In this document: piece after piece, positions 1 through 12,131 of the stretch
How the letters are laid out: each line of letters opens with the position of its first letter
Position numbering within the stretch: position 1 is the stretch's first letter
Assembly (NCBI GenBank): GCA_013339895.1
Contig: JABACO010000107.1
Location: 1-64,000, forward strand
From: Ephydatia muelleri
Lineage: Eukaryota > Porifera > Demospongiae > Spongillida > Spongillidae
Reading direction: 5' to 3'
Length of the DNA stretch: 64,000 nucleotides
Translations under genes and position numbers: made by a program
The notes under the pieces: generated by a model
Databases searched by the model: none
Seen by the model: only the letters and a program-made list of their open reading frames with translations
Told to the model about the DNA's origin: nothing

Positions 1-1555
1 GTGGTTTGAAGACAATTAAAGCAGAGAAGAAACTTCTGAATCTTTAACACGTGACTCAGTCTGGACAGAAGTATCCTAAAGGCATTCGCATATCAGACAT
101 CTACTGTGACGTCGACTATTTCACTTCGAGTTTGACTCTTGCGCTCTCTTTCTCTCTGTTTCGGCTGTCCCATATCACAATCAATGTGTATCAGCAGCAT
201 GCAGTGCTAGGTGCCCGCAGCGGACTGACCATAAATCAAGGCATGCAGCACGATTGGACGTGCGAATTCGCAGTATGGTCGTAGTAGAGTTATAATAACT
301 ATATTTCCATGTAGGGCGGGAACTCATCCATTGTGCATGTGTGTGCGGTGTGGGGGCCGGGAGTTAGGCCCCCCCCCCCCCCCCAGCCTACGGGCCTGCT
401 GAACGCTATCTAAGCTACCTACAAGGCGTTTACTAAAGTAATATCGGCTTACTCGACTAAAAGTAATTTAGAATGCTTGGCGGGACTCATTTGAAAGAAT
501 TTTATTCAGGATTGAAAAATACACTCATCCATGGCTCAACTGATATATAAAGGCCACCGGTTTTGACAGAGTAGTGCTACTGTCATTGAAATGTTGTGTT
601 ATTATCAATAAGCCTAATGACAGCACTAATAGTGACGCTAGCGCAGGAGTGACGATACTTATTGTGAACGCATGTATAAGGTCACATGTTACTTTGTATC
701 TTTTACCGACGCATTGATTTCGTTAACCATAATATTTCTATTACACGTCGGTACAAGATACAAAAAAATCATTGACTCAAAGATCACTCACTGAATCAAG
801 TAGTGCTCAGCTCTACCAATGATTACCGGCGCGAATAGCCTCTATAGGTTCTGTTATTAACGGATGGTGTTTGAGCTATACATGAAGGAGATGGATAAGC
901 GAAATGGGTTGTCGGCAGTACTTCTATCTTTGTGTACCCACCCTTGCATATTTATGCTAGTATTTGGTCGATCGTGGTTTGGTATCGGTCGCGCTCTGTA
1001 TAAATAGGGTACGCAATGTGGTGTGAAACCAGCACTACTTTGGCAGAGACACAAGCTCTGTTTCTTCAGTCGGAGTACAAAGTAAGGGGTCCATTATTGT
1101 AATAAAAATGCCGTTGTTTCCAGCTAGTGTTTGATAAACGATGATGGCAGTTTAACTCATTTTTGAAGTAAGTTCCAATCATAGCGCGCATCCAATTTCT
1201 ACTTGCATACGTACCTAGCTGTGGTGTTGGATGGTGGTGTGTAGGGTGTGCCGGTTGTTGGAGGATTATATGAGTGTTGGGTGTGTTACTAGTACTAGGA
1301 TTGTAGGTGGTGTCGGGTGTCAGGGTTGGAGGTATTATACTACACACAGTCTAAAATAGTCTATGACCACCACAATTCATGACCCGTGGTCGTACACTGC
1401 ACCAGTGGTGATCTTCTTTCTATCCCCACAGGAGGGCTGTTGGGAGTTGATACCATAGCAGTGCAAACAAAAGTGTGTGATCAAAAAGAGAGCGTCGCTT
1501 TGCACAGGCAGGAGAAGAAATGGTGGTCATGCTGGCTGCTGATGGAAGGTATGGT
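1..1555. other. Gene-poor stretch, nothing recognised
   Basis: No frame here resembles a protein family I know, and no splice-bounded coding run stands out. A poly-C run lies at about 369-384. The ORFs are short and contain no domain motifs. Confidence 0.5.
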
Positions 1556-1630
1556 TCGGTGTGTGTGTATGTATGTATGTTGTGTGTGTGTATTTGTGTG
1601 TGTTGTGTGTGGTGTGTGCATGTGTGTGTA

Positions 1631-1681
<51 letters not shown>

Positions 1682-1690
1682 ATTTGTGTA
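1556..1690. repeat. TG microsatellite
   Basis: An imperfect then near-pure (TG)n tract with tgta interruptions at the left. Open frames across it are poly Cys-Val or His-Thr and are artefacts of the repeat. Confidence 0.95.
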
Positions 1691-1739
1691 TGTACTGTTG
1701 CATGTACCTCCATAATATTTTTAATGTGTTTAACATTAG

Positions 1740-3520
1740 AAGGTAAACCATTAAAAGTATTTTTGAAGAACGAAAGATGCTGCTTGGTAAGGAAATGGAT
1801 GTTGCTGGGATGTATGGAAATGAATGACGCTGAATAATTATTACTATTATCAATGAGCACAATTGTCGAGGTTGTCTGCACAGATGATATTAGTTATTGA
1901 TTTGTTTATAGTATGGTCCATGTATTTAATTGCAATAATGTTATCTGAACAATAAATGTGATAAACTATTAAATAGAAATTATAAATTAGGTCTATGTGT
2001 ATTTATTGAATTAAAATAATCATTAATGTTAACACCGAATCGAGTACTTTCTACGCCTATTTTGCTGAATGCAGATTTTGAAAAATTAGTCAGAAAAGCT
2101 ATGTTTCTCAAAAATAGATATTTTCTGTACAGTTCAACTCTCTACACAGTGTTTGATGCTATTATTAGCTTCTTATGAGCTTCCGTTTCGATATTGCATC
2201 AGTTAGAATTCGTGAGGGTAAGAGTGTCCCGAAAAAAGTACACGTTTTTCTATTTGGCTCAAAAAAGTATATTTATTCTCATTCGATCAAATTGATGGAG
2301 TTAGTACAAATTATGGCACTATCTTTTCGTGCTAGCGTGGGTAAACAACACAACAAGCACCACAGGGTCTCTGCACCTCGTTCCTGGACTAAAATATTGG
2401 CCTACCGTACACGCACGCGCCTAAGAGTTACATAGCACACAAACAAAAAAAATCCACTGCAAAGTGATAGCCATATGTTTTTGAATGTGCCAGGCCTGTT
2501 CCCAGTCTTCATGATGAGGTCGTTGGTGTGGTCTCTCGACATGCTACCTTTTTTGAAAGATCTCTAGTTCAATGTTGGCATGGGCACAAGTTTGTTCCAG
2601 TTTTACGTGGGTCCCACACTTAGGGCCTGGGTAACCGCTACGGCAGCCAGTTCGAGCCAGGACAAAAGCGTAGCTACTTTTAGACATCAAAGAGCAACAT
2701 CCACTTGATATACTGTAGACCTAGAACCGAACCGATGTCTTTGTACCTTCTCCCAGCCCTGTCTGTGGTTTCTGGTGCTTCAACGAAGTGAACGAACATA
2801 CAAGCGCTATGATGTGTAGGAATGCCAATCCCCAGACCACAATCAATTGAACCCAACCCACAGAGCCTCGATACAAGGCACAGCTAGTTTTCTGTAGGTT
2901 TCTGCAAGAATCAAGCCAATTGAGAGCATGATATCTACTGTGGTCTCTGTTGGTACCAAATGAAGTCTAAAAGTGCCCCCAGATCTGTTCTAAACAGCTC
3001 CAAAAAAGTGTACTCAGCAACGCTCGACGACCGAAAAATGGCAAACTGCGTTGCTTTGAATGCATACAGGTTAGCCACCGCTCTAGATAAGAGGCTAGGG
3101 ATAACGCCACACATCTCAGCGATAGTTTTAACAAGTGAAAACACACATTTCCCAACAATTGGAGCTTTTCCGACTAATTTTTCAAAAGTTGGGTTCGACA
3201 GAAAAGTGCTCGATTTTCACTGAACCGGTGTTAAAAAACAATTATATAAATTATGCAGAATAAATATTGAGTACGTTGTTACAAACTGTGAATGTTCCTT
3301 TTTTGCAGCATGCATTTAGAATGCTGTGAACATGACTGACTGACATGGCTGACTGACTCCTGCTGCCATAGTCTCGTACCCAGACCCAAAGTTACGCAGC
3401 TGTGTGTGGATTACATCACCGCTACGTGTAGTAGGGTCTGGTGAACTGCTGTACTAAATTCTGTCCACGGTCACCAAAAATGGCATATCTTTGTTATAAT
3501 CGAGAGGTTAATTAGGAATT
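1740..3520. other. Unassigned single-copy-like sequence
   Basis: Two modest frames (2,175-2,435 and 2,960-3,223 on the plus strand) have no recognisable motifs, and the second is open on both strands. I see no convincing gene, RNA or repeat. Confidence 0.45.
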
Positions 3521-3617
3521 CGTGACGGTATGTGGTGACATGCGGCAGTCTTCTGAGGCACATGGCCGACTTGCCAGCTTCTATGGTGGGGTTACACTAC
3601 AGTGGGTTACACTGCCC

Positions 3618-3830
<213 letters not shown>

Positions 3831-3831
3831 A

Positions 3832-3997
3832 CTAAATAGTCCTAGTGGAGGAGAGGGGAGGGGAGGACATGCATCTCTAATAGAATGTGGCTTCAACATG
3901 TGTGATACAGGATAAGACCCACTGCGTAGCCATTATATTCTATTAGAGATGCATGTCCTCCCCTCCCCTCCCCTCTCCTCCACTAGGACTATTTAGT
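3832..3997. repeat. Foldback element (hairpin)
   Basis: The arm at 3,832-3,887 (starting ctaaatagtcctagtggagg) is repeated as its reverse complement at about 3,937-3,997, separated by a loop of about 50 bases. The right arm has one extra ccctc unit. This is the structure of a miniature foldback transposon. No target-site duplication is clear because the left edge runs into the CA repeat. Confidence 0.8.
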
Positions 3998-4262
3998 TTT
4001 TCCTTATCATTAACCCGCCTTGTTTCCCGCTTACTTTTTACACCACTATTAACGTCAAATCCTATACCACCAGCTTTGTCCTGCACAGATAATGTTTTTA
4101 TTTACTAGTTGAGTATAAGCGTGCGCAGAGAACTCAATGGATAGAAACGGATTTTTGACGGTCGGAAACTAACGACAGCAAAAGAGTTATGCTAAAAGCG
4201 GAACAAAGACATGCATATGTGTGAAAGAGCCTCTGCATACATGTTGGTCCATAACATTGCGA

Positions 4263-4452
4263 ATCGAATAATTACACTGTCTCAGATTATAGTTAATTAC
4301 TCCGATTCATTAAACCCTCCGGCTGTTTGTAAATCTTCAACTTTTCACAATTACTGATCGAATTACACTGTCTCAGATTATAGTTAAATTACTCCGATTC
4401 ATTAAACCCTCCGGCTGTTTGTAAATCTTCAACTTTTCACAATTACTGATCG
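4263..4452. repeat. Tandem duplication, about 91-bp period
   Basis: A unit beginning attacactgtctcagatta is present twice in a row (from 4,271 and from 4,362), nearly identical. The second copy ends at the outer edge of the large palindrome that starts near 4,446. Confidence 0.9.
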
Positions 4453-4652
4453 ATGGACTGGCTATGTGCATGTACCATACGTTTACATCAGTTGTCCATT
4501 TCTTGTCTTTAGCTTTCGTTGCCTAACTCGCACTGGCCATAGCATCGTCACCAAAAGCACTCATAGGTTTCAACTGCCATCGCAACAGATCCTTTATTCG
4601 GGTTCTGAATCTCTTATTATTGCCATCAGGAGCAATGGACTTACCATGGGTA

Positions 4653-5564
4653 TCAGATAGGCGCACACAGCCATAGCAACATGCAGCAGTGGCACGTCCA
4701 CCTCTCGAAAGGTTTCCCTTCGCTAATGGCTACCGATGTCATTGCAATGACATAAACACAACCAGAAAGGATCGGTACCATTGAAAAGAAAAATACGAAA
4801 GACATTGACTTGAGTGTCCTTACTTCAGCTTCAAAGGAGATGGCCGGGATGTCCGTGTGGTCAAGCATCACCGGATCCATAGGAATACGATTTCTTTTGA
4901 GGATGTAAAGCGCTTTGAACGTGTAGGCGTAGTGGACGGTGCTGAAAGCAAGCGAAGCTGTGAGACAGATACATGATCCTAGCAAGTATACAACGACCAA
5001 TGGAAGCAAACGTCGTTCGTCCATCCAACTATTCGGTAAATAGCAAGAAAGGACGTCTTTCGTAGTCCCCACGATCTGTCCCCCCTGAACGAGGCCAATC
5101 ACTCCAGAGCATATTGCAGTTATCCAGACCACGGCTACGTAGATATACGTTATTTTTGAGTACGGTTTCCACTTGGAGAAATGAACAACTGCTCTGTACC
5201 TCTCTCGACTGATCAACGCTTGTAGAAAGAAATGTGGTACAGCTACCGTGTAGGTAACGAACTGGTTCAGTGAGCACATTGTCTGTCCCAGTACCCATTC
5301 CTTGGTCACAGTTGATATCAGCAACGTTAGTGTTGGAAAAAGAGAGAGTAGATTGTTGATCGCCAAGGAGTAGAGGTAGATGTTCATGTTGTTCTGGCCA
5401 TTCACGCTACTGGCCTTCACGAGTAGAGCGATTAGGACGAGATTGGAGACCAGGACAACCAATAGCTCTACGAACAATACGGGCGCGAAGATCACTGCTA
5501 ACTCTGGGAGTCCAGTTGAGTTTTCCGCTAGTTCAGTGGTGTTGAGAGCGCTGGTTTTCTCCAT
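4653..5564 (-). pseudogene. Class A GPCR, left-arm copy, frameshifted near C-terminus
   Basis: A rhodopsin-like seven-helix receptor frame, start at 5,564, about 90% identical in feel to the right-arm copy. It shows the TM1 core with SNLVLIALL, the TM2 motif LAINNLL, the TM3 cysteine and the SRERYRAV (E/DRY-type) motif. After residue ~287 the right copy reads PFREANVPLL, but here one T of a TTTT run is missing near 4,711. The frame therefore changes to PFERWTCHCC and stops. TM7 and the tail are still readable in the shifted frame down to about 4,560. Probably a non-functional duplicate, unless the missing base is a sequencing error. Confidence 0.75.
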
Positions 5565-5994
5565 GCGGCAAGCTTTCGTTGATTATACGGTATGTCGATA
5601 CAGTTTTACTTATAATTATGTATAGAAACAAGGTGCCCGGGAAAGAATGAGTGCCCATGCACGTAGCACCTATACATTAGAGGATTGGGGGAGTGAGGCT
5701 ACTCCTGATGACGTAGTTGAGAGGCGTGGCCGAAAGTAAATACTGATGGAATTGTTGACGAGCTGATACAGTACCTTGCTGTCCAATTTATTCACTGATG
5801 GGGGGGTGGGGGGTGGGGGGGGAGCATACCGCTGTCTGGGGGACCTATCCCCATGGCAATATCATTTGTAGGGCAGGTTCATGTCTTGTGTTTTCCTACC
5901 TATGTTGTGTATATGCCATGCATGAACATCGAGACATTAATATCACCTGCCAGATTAAGCTGGAGCAAAGGACATTCCAAGCCCTTACAGATAC

Positions 5995-6028
5995 ATGTTT
6001 CCAGTGGGTTGTGTGTGTACATGTTTGT

Positions 6029-6068
<40 letters not shown>

Positions 6069-6930
6069 TAACGTAAACCATGAATTTGTGGCTATTGTGG
6101 GACTTTTTTGCCCTCACTATTCCCTTAGTGTGTGTCTGTGTGTGTGTCCTTGTCCGTATGTGCGTCTGTGTGTGTGTTGTGTGTGCCGTGTGTGTTTGTG
6201 TGTAGTGTGTGTCGTGTGTGTCTGTGTTTGTGCATCTATGTGTGTGTCTGTGTTTGCATGTCTGTGGGTGTGTCCGTGTGTGTATCTGTGTGCATGTCAT
6301 TTGTGTGTCTGTGTACATGTCTAGTGTTGTGTGTGCCTGTGTCTAGTGTATTTCGTGTGCGCCTGTGTCTGCATGTGAGTCTGTGTGTGTGTCTATGTGT
6401 GTCTGTGCGTGTCTGTGTGTGTCTGTGTGTGCTAGTGTGTATTTCATTTGTGTATTTCATTTGTGTGTCTGTGTATGTATCTGTGCATGTCTGTCGTGTG
6501 TGTGTCTGTGTCTGTGTGTGTTCTGTGTCCATGTGTGTGCATCTGTCGTGTATGTGTGTGTCTGTGTGTGTTCTGTGTCCTTGTATGTGCGTCTGTCGTG
6601 TGTGTGTGTCTGTGTGTGTTCTGTGTCCATGTGTGTGTGTCCATGTGTGTTCTGTGTGTCCATGTGTGTGTGTCTGTGGGTCCATGTGTGTGTGTCTGTG
6701 TATCCGTGTATGTGTCTGTGTGTGTTTGTATGCGTCTGTGTGTATGTCATGTGTGTGTGCGTCCTCATCTGTATGTGTTGTGTGTTTGTGTCGTGTGTGT
6801 CGGTGTGTGTGTGTTTGTGTCGTGTGTGTGTCTATGTGTGTATGTTGCGTGTGTGTCTGTGTGCGTGCGTTTGTGTGTCTGTGTGTGTAGTGCGTGCCTG
6901 TGCGTGTGTGTTGCCACATGTATACAGTGA
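5995..6930. repeat. Pure then degenerate TG-rich satellite block
   Basis: A pure (TG)n run at about 6,030-6,066 is followed after a short unique stretch by ~800 bp of tgtgtg interspersed with tct, cgtg, catg and ccg steps (6,128-6,930). The long Cys/Val or His/Thr ORFs here on both strands are artefacts. The block has no counterpart in the right palindrome arm, so it expanded or inserted after duplication. Confidence 0.9.
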
Positions 6931-8939
6931 CGTGTGTGTTATGCAAGTGTGCAATGTATGTATACATTTAGAGGACCAGATGGGGACACAATGTATGTAC
7001 GATTCAATCCTGGGGACAAGATAGATGTACAGAAAGCTTGGTAATAGAATCAGTGATCTGTACAAACATGCACAAGTGTAGTTAAATTGAATAGAATGCA
7101 TGTGTAGTGACAATGTTTGTTTAGTTGTTTCTTGTTAAATCCAGTTATTATTTACCTTTGTGCAGGAGGCCCATTCATGATGATATTGATCCACAGTACC
7201 TGCATGGTTTGGCAGACCAAAGAGGTGCTATCAAGCTCAGAGCTGCAATGCTTCTTTTTTGTTGTTTGCAAAAAAATGGAGGATGATGGTGGAGTGGCAT
7301 TATTTGCTCCTCCCTCTTTCCATGGCAATATTGAAAACTTGTTAGAATGTATCAAAGGAGATACACAACTTGTACAATCTTCCCTTCTACTCTATGTATA
7401 GAATGTTATACTAAGCCCATTAGTATACTAAGCCCATTAGTATACTACTACATACCCTCATCTCACAGAAACCCAAACAGAATGTTAATTTTGTTTCTTC
7501 ATTTGCCTTCATCAACATACGTGCTCAGTTGAAAACAAAGAAAATTCCTTCGGTTGTAATAGATTGCTTTACCCTCGTTGATAGCACACACCCCCTCACA
7601 CACACACAAACACCCTCCCAAACACACCACAAACACACCCACCCACAACCAGTGTTTAAAGTACAGCGACTACACTTAATGCACTCACAAGATGGTGGCA
7701 AAGTTGTCCTCAAGGAGTATCATATCCCCGGTCTCACGGCCCACATCTGTGCCACTCTTCCCCATTCCTATTCCAATGTTGGCATGCTTCAGTGCAATGG
7801 CGTCATTAGTACCATCTCCAGTCATGGCCACAATCAAGTTGGAAGCTTGAAGCACCTGAGGAAAAGAGTGAGTAGATCATTGTACAGCCCGAGGTGCATC
7901 AACTATCAATCATTGTAATAATTAATAAACCATCACAATAGCATTAGGAAAGAAAAAGTATATATTATATATGATCCAATTTAATGCACAAACTAAAACT
8001 CCCAAAACCCACGCAGAGGCGTTATTTTGATAGAGGCTGAGGGCAAAAAGGTGTGGTCAGTGGTTGGTGTGGGTGGAATTACCCCTCGCACACCACGTGC
8101 ACAAAACACTGCCCTAATAATGCACGATGCAATCACAATTTTAACGTTACATGGATCCAGGTGGTACAACTGTCTCTGATATCACTTGAATTTACATGTA
8201 TTGCTGAAACAACTGGACTGTAAGCTGAATAATATATTATTTAGAATAATGTTAACTTCTAATGACGAGACACCAGGAATTAGAGCAGAATTGTTTTTAT
8301 TTAGTTGTTTTTTAATGTTTATTAGGCTGTTAACGTATTTGCATTGGAATATTATTTTCAAATAAATGGGACAGTGACTAAGAAAAAGCAACCAAAATGT
8401 TGCTCTTATGAACAGTCATAGCATGATTCACACTGAAAGGGTAGGTGGTGCACAAGACTAGTAGACTGAACAGTTCAATGACGAAAAATTTAACTTATTT
8501 TCATATTAATGTGAAAGTTGTAAACTGCTAGCCACACCCCTCTAACATTTGCCTATGTTACTCCATAGTGTCTATTTTTATGCTTATGTCTTTGTTACAT
8601 GTATACAGCTATACTCCTTTTATGATGTTTTGTTCACATGATTGGTAAAGGTTGTAGAGTTTCATCATCCTATTTGCCCACCATCCCATTTGACATCTGA
8701 AACATTGCACCTATGCAAGGTCTCAAATATTTCAGTGATGCTATAATAATTACTAGCCATTCATTTCACTTTTATGTCAAAAGGTACATTATGCGTAAAG
8801 CAGCCTCAGAAATAAAACGACTGGTGGAAATGTATGATGGGTAAAGATAATTTAATTGCAATGAGCTAGTTAAGTGGATACACCCACCTTCACAATGACT
8901 ACCCTGGTAGAACACAGGGGTCTGAGCATGTTTGTTAAG

Positions 8940-9295
8940 AATGGATTGGTGGGGAGGAGGAGGAAAGGAGTGGGGAAAGAGGAATTGGGTGTATAGTGGG
9001 GAGGAGGAAAGGAGTGTATCATTGGGAGGAGGAAATGAGTGTATGGTGGGGAGGAGGAAAGGAATGTATGGTGGGGAGGAGGAAAGGAGTGTACGGTGGG
9101 GAGGAGGAATGGTGTGTATGGTGGGAGGAGGAGGAAAGGAGTGTATGGTGGGGAGGAGGAAAGGAGTGTATGGTGGGGAGGAGGAAAGGAGTGTATGGTG
9201 GGAAGGAGGAAAGGAGTGTATGGTGGGGAGGAGGAAAGGAGTGTATGGTGGGGAGGAGGAAAGGAGTGTACATGTATCGTGAGAGGAGGAAAGGG
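8940..9295. repeat. 25-bp minisatellite (GGAGGAGGAAAGG type)
   Basis: About twelve copies of a unit reading gtatggtggggaggaggaaa plus ggagt. It lies in an intron of the left SPCA pseudogene. Both strands stay open across it because the unit lacks stops, which produces spurious repeat ORFs. Confidence 0.95.
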
Positions 9296-9639
9296 GATGG
9301 TGCAGAAGAGGAAGGAAGTGGGTGTATGGGAGAAGGAATGAGGACAATATTGGTAGAGAGAAAGCATGAATGTGGGAAGAAAAGAAGTACAAAGTGTGGT
9401 GTGTGATATTGTGTCACAGCTTACAGGTAAAATCAGGTCAGTCAACTGCAAGGGATTCGTACAGTCCAGGTCATCCCCTGACAGAGACACTGAGCCTTCC
9501 TCCCACAGTCCCAAGCTGGGAGGTAAAGCAATAACCATACCTGAATGCTGTCAGGAGTGTCTGCACCCTTTTCTCCAAGGGTTCAGCAAAAGACCACAAC
9601 TGAGTGTCTATATAGAAACACAGAACAGCTTTCTAGACA

Positions 9640-9672
9640 CACACACAGCACACACACTGCATACACACACTG

Positions 9673-9708
<36 letters not shown>

Positions 9709-9725
9709 CACGCATACACACATGC
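9640..9725. repeat. CA microsatellite
   Basis: Imperfect (CA)n with cat and gca interruptions in an intron of the left SPCA copy. The right arm has a shorter TG counterpart at about 13,770-13,840, as expected for inverted arms. Confidence 0.9.
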
Positions 9726-11708
9726 ACAGAACCATTTCATAATGGCTGGGGTGTGATCATGGGGTGATAATCCCTCCCATGCCAATCTATTTACAAGCAT
9801 CAGCAAAAACACTGCTTTATCAAACAATGGGATTGCGATTTTAACGATCCAGGCGCTAAGTCTGTCTCTTGTTAATGAAGGTCATATTGACATCATTATG
9901 GTCACAACCTTCCCCCACTTCTGCTGTGAATTGAACGACCTCTCCTCTGTCTACACAAACTGGTCTCATAGACTGTATAGTCCAAACTGATTGACAAAAC
10001 ACATGTGAGAAGGGTGCGAGATGAGAGATGTGAGGTGAGGTGTGTGTAAGGGAGGTGTGTGAGATGATGAGTGTGTGAGATGAGGTTTGTGTGGGATGAA
10101 GCATGTGAGAGGTGATGAGTGTGTGCGGTGAGGCTCCTCCAGTTGTATCTCCACTCAAACCTTAATTCTGTGCCGCTGCCATCATGGCTCCTTCAGTAGG
10201 GTGACCAAGGATCTTGCCAACTCTGATCTGAGCATTGTTGCCAAATGCCTGTTGGTGCAAGAGGTCTGATCAGTGGCACAGATGAGAGTAAAATTGTACC
10301 TTGTACAACACCAGACACTGCACCTCGATGAAAAATGTTACACATCAAATAAAATTGAAAACTATTAAATATTGGGAACCATTTAATATGATTCTTCCTA
10401 CGAACTACTACAGCCTTGCTATGAGTTCTGCCATGGCATGACTTAGTCAATAAAGGGTTATTTGCAACTTATGTAAATGTATGCATGTTCTATACACATG
10501 CGCCAAGGTTTCAAACAATCAGAACTTGACACGCACTGACACAATACAATAATGGTGATGTACTGGTTTAGACTAAAGTGACGTTCAGCAGACATTCTCT
10601 GGACGAAACAATCAAATGATGCAAGAAGGTGTCTCTTCCTACCTACACTCCAGCCAAGACAGACCTTCATGAAATCAGCTGTGGGCAGACTGGCGAGATA
10701 CGTGACCTGTGCATGTGGTCTATGATATTGAACCATGTGTGAGTGCATATTTATGTACTCCCATGTTCAGTAAAGAAGCCATCATACTGCTACACCAGGC
10801 TACTTAATTATGTATGTCATAATTTCCATTAGAAATATTTTCAGATGCATGTGAAAAAGTGTTCTATTTAAATGTGCGTAAGAATCACACATTGGGAATG
10901 CCGGTATGAGAATATGCTAGAAGATCAAAGGCCAGCAACAGCCAATCAAAAAATGCGATCCTTTGTACTTCCCCAACCTCAGGACTTTACTTCGGATAGC
11001 ATGCACCTTGCCAAGACCTCATATGAGCCCTCATGTGAGTGTGAAAGAAGTGCCAGCACACTAAGACATATCAACTACATGTGTGCACCTAATGGTCCAG
11101 GAAAGAATGACAGCCGTGACACTTACGCAACTCCTAACCTAGTGATATTGACCTCCATCAATGAATCCTAGGAGAAGGAAATATCTAGTAAAGCCATGAA
11201 TTCAATATAATACCTTCACTTACACATGTAAGTGTACAAATTGATCAGTAATGTATATGCATGTTCAATAAATTAAGCCTAGCAATATATAGTAACAAAT
11301 GAAATTCCTGAGCCTAATAATGCTATTATTGCAAAGCAGCTGGATGCTCCCCCACATCCCCTAGTTGGTTGGACCCACCCCTGTTGATTTCCATGCTCTC
11401 TCCCCCCCCTCCCCCTCTCCCAACCAGCCTAAGGGCCTGAACACATTGTACAATGATTTGTATCATCAACACATATAGGTGTATTGGAAGCAATGTCTCG
11501 GATAAGTGACCTGGAAGTGAAAAGTGACAGCAAACATCTAAGCTGACTCGACTATATTATTACTGGTTTGTTCTGGTTGTCCAAGAAATGTGCAAGATTC
11601 ATATGTGAAACCATGCAGAAATGAGACCTACTTCATGCATTTTCATGCATGCATCATTCAACTCTCTGCACTATGCAATTTCCTTGGCAATATCCTGCAT
11701 GTTCATAT

Positions 11709-12131
11709 GTATCAGTAACTTACTGGACATAATGTACAAGTGATATTCTGACTTCACCCAACTCTGCAAACTTGCAGCCTAGTGCATGAACTGACTTGGC
11801 AGCATGCCTGTACAGGTAAAGACATGGATGAGCCTGCATGCACTTTTACCAAATGCAATGCAGTATTGTGTGCACTGCTATTGACTTTTGATATGCCAAG
11901 TAGTGACTGGGAAGAACTCTAGAAGAAGCCCAAGTCCGAATCACCTTGCAATGTTGGCAACCACAAAGCTCCTCTCTACTCGTGTGTGAATGTGAACAAT
12001 ATGGACAGTATAAATATACTGGTATATGGAACCTTTTTGAATGCCTCCAACTTCCATGAGGGACAGTGCTGCTGGGACCAAGTCCCGAGAGAGATCCCTG
12101 AGGGCTTCACATGTGCTCCATCACTCAAAGC
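11709..12131. repeat. Apex unit, copy 1
   Basis: About 420 bp in the spacer of the first palindrome that recurs in the same orientation at 21,298-21,699, in the spacer of the second. It ends at 12,131, exactly where the right arm of palindrome 1 begins. Its last ~150 bp is an open plus-strand run with VYGTFLNASNFHEGQCCWDQ conserved between copies. That run may be an exon of unknown function, since I recognise no family. Confidence 0.75.
11986..12130 (+). CDS. Possible exon of unknown protein (apex unit 1)
   Basis: An open frame from MNVNNMDS through FLNASNFHEGQCCWDQ to PSLKAFG. The copy at 21,546-21,698 keeps the same frame with mostly conservative changes (NMDSINIL to NTDSTNIP, DQVP to DQVL), which suggests coding constraint or recent duplication. 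It has two adjacent cysteines and two potential N-glycosylation sites. Copy 2 has a GT (gtaatg) at the boundary; copy 1 has gtcatc. Function unknown. Confidence 0.3.

Larger units (their letters stand above)
7166..10241 (-). pseudogene. SPCA-type Ca2+/Mn2+ P-type ATPase, left-arm decayed copy
   Basis: Exon remnants in gene order on the minus strand are as follows. 10,160-10,241 is the nucleotide-binding-domain motif ILGHPTEGAMMAA. 9,906-9,985 reads SFNSQQKW (family FSSxQKW) with two in-frame stops upstream. 9,426-9,585 holds SLGLWEEG and SLSGDDLD. 8,884-8,915 is VFYQGS (family VFYRASP). 7,689-7,855 holds [15 protein letters not shown] and [20 protein letters not shown], the hinge. 7,521-7,583 is NEGKAIYYNRRNF. 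7,166-7,245 is MQVLWINIIMNGPPAQ, the M6 ion-site helix. SPCAs pump Ca2+/Mn2+ into the Golgi. Stops, a shift before MQVLW, a lost acceptor before NEGK and absence of the MITGDS segment mark it as a pseudogene. Family assignment is firm. Confidence 0.85.

Noticed and set aside
1420-1881. Several overlapping open frames with long Cys-Val or His-Thr runs
   Set aside because: They are translations of the (TG)n/(CA)n tract and are open on both strands. The same applies at 3,520-3,920, 5,800-7,110, 25,050-25,666, 38,040-38,130, 43,096-43,381 and 48,623-48,971.
2935-3223. Paired frames open on both strands
   Set aside because: No domain, splice or repeat evidence. Overlapping open frames on both strands are expected by chance at this length.
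8940-9295. Regular repeats resembling a CRISPR array
   Set aside because: Units are contiguous 25-mers without unique spacers, and the host is eukaryotic. The same holds for the 24-bp array at 19,921 and the gttgcctgttgtttcag units at 50,515.
8772-9538. Long Pro/Ser/Phe/Leu or Gly/Glu/Arg ORFs
   Set aside because: Products of the stop-free 25-bp minisatellite, with the same pattern at 13,840-14,471. Only the SPCA exon parts at their ends are meaningful.
10872-11171. 99-codon frame in the left palindrome arm
   Set aside because: The mirrored right-arm sequence (about 12,540-12,770) has indels that are not multiples of three, which argues against coding.
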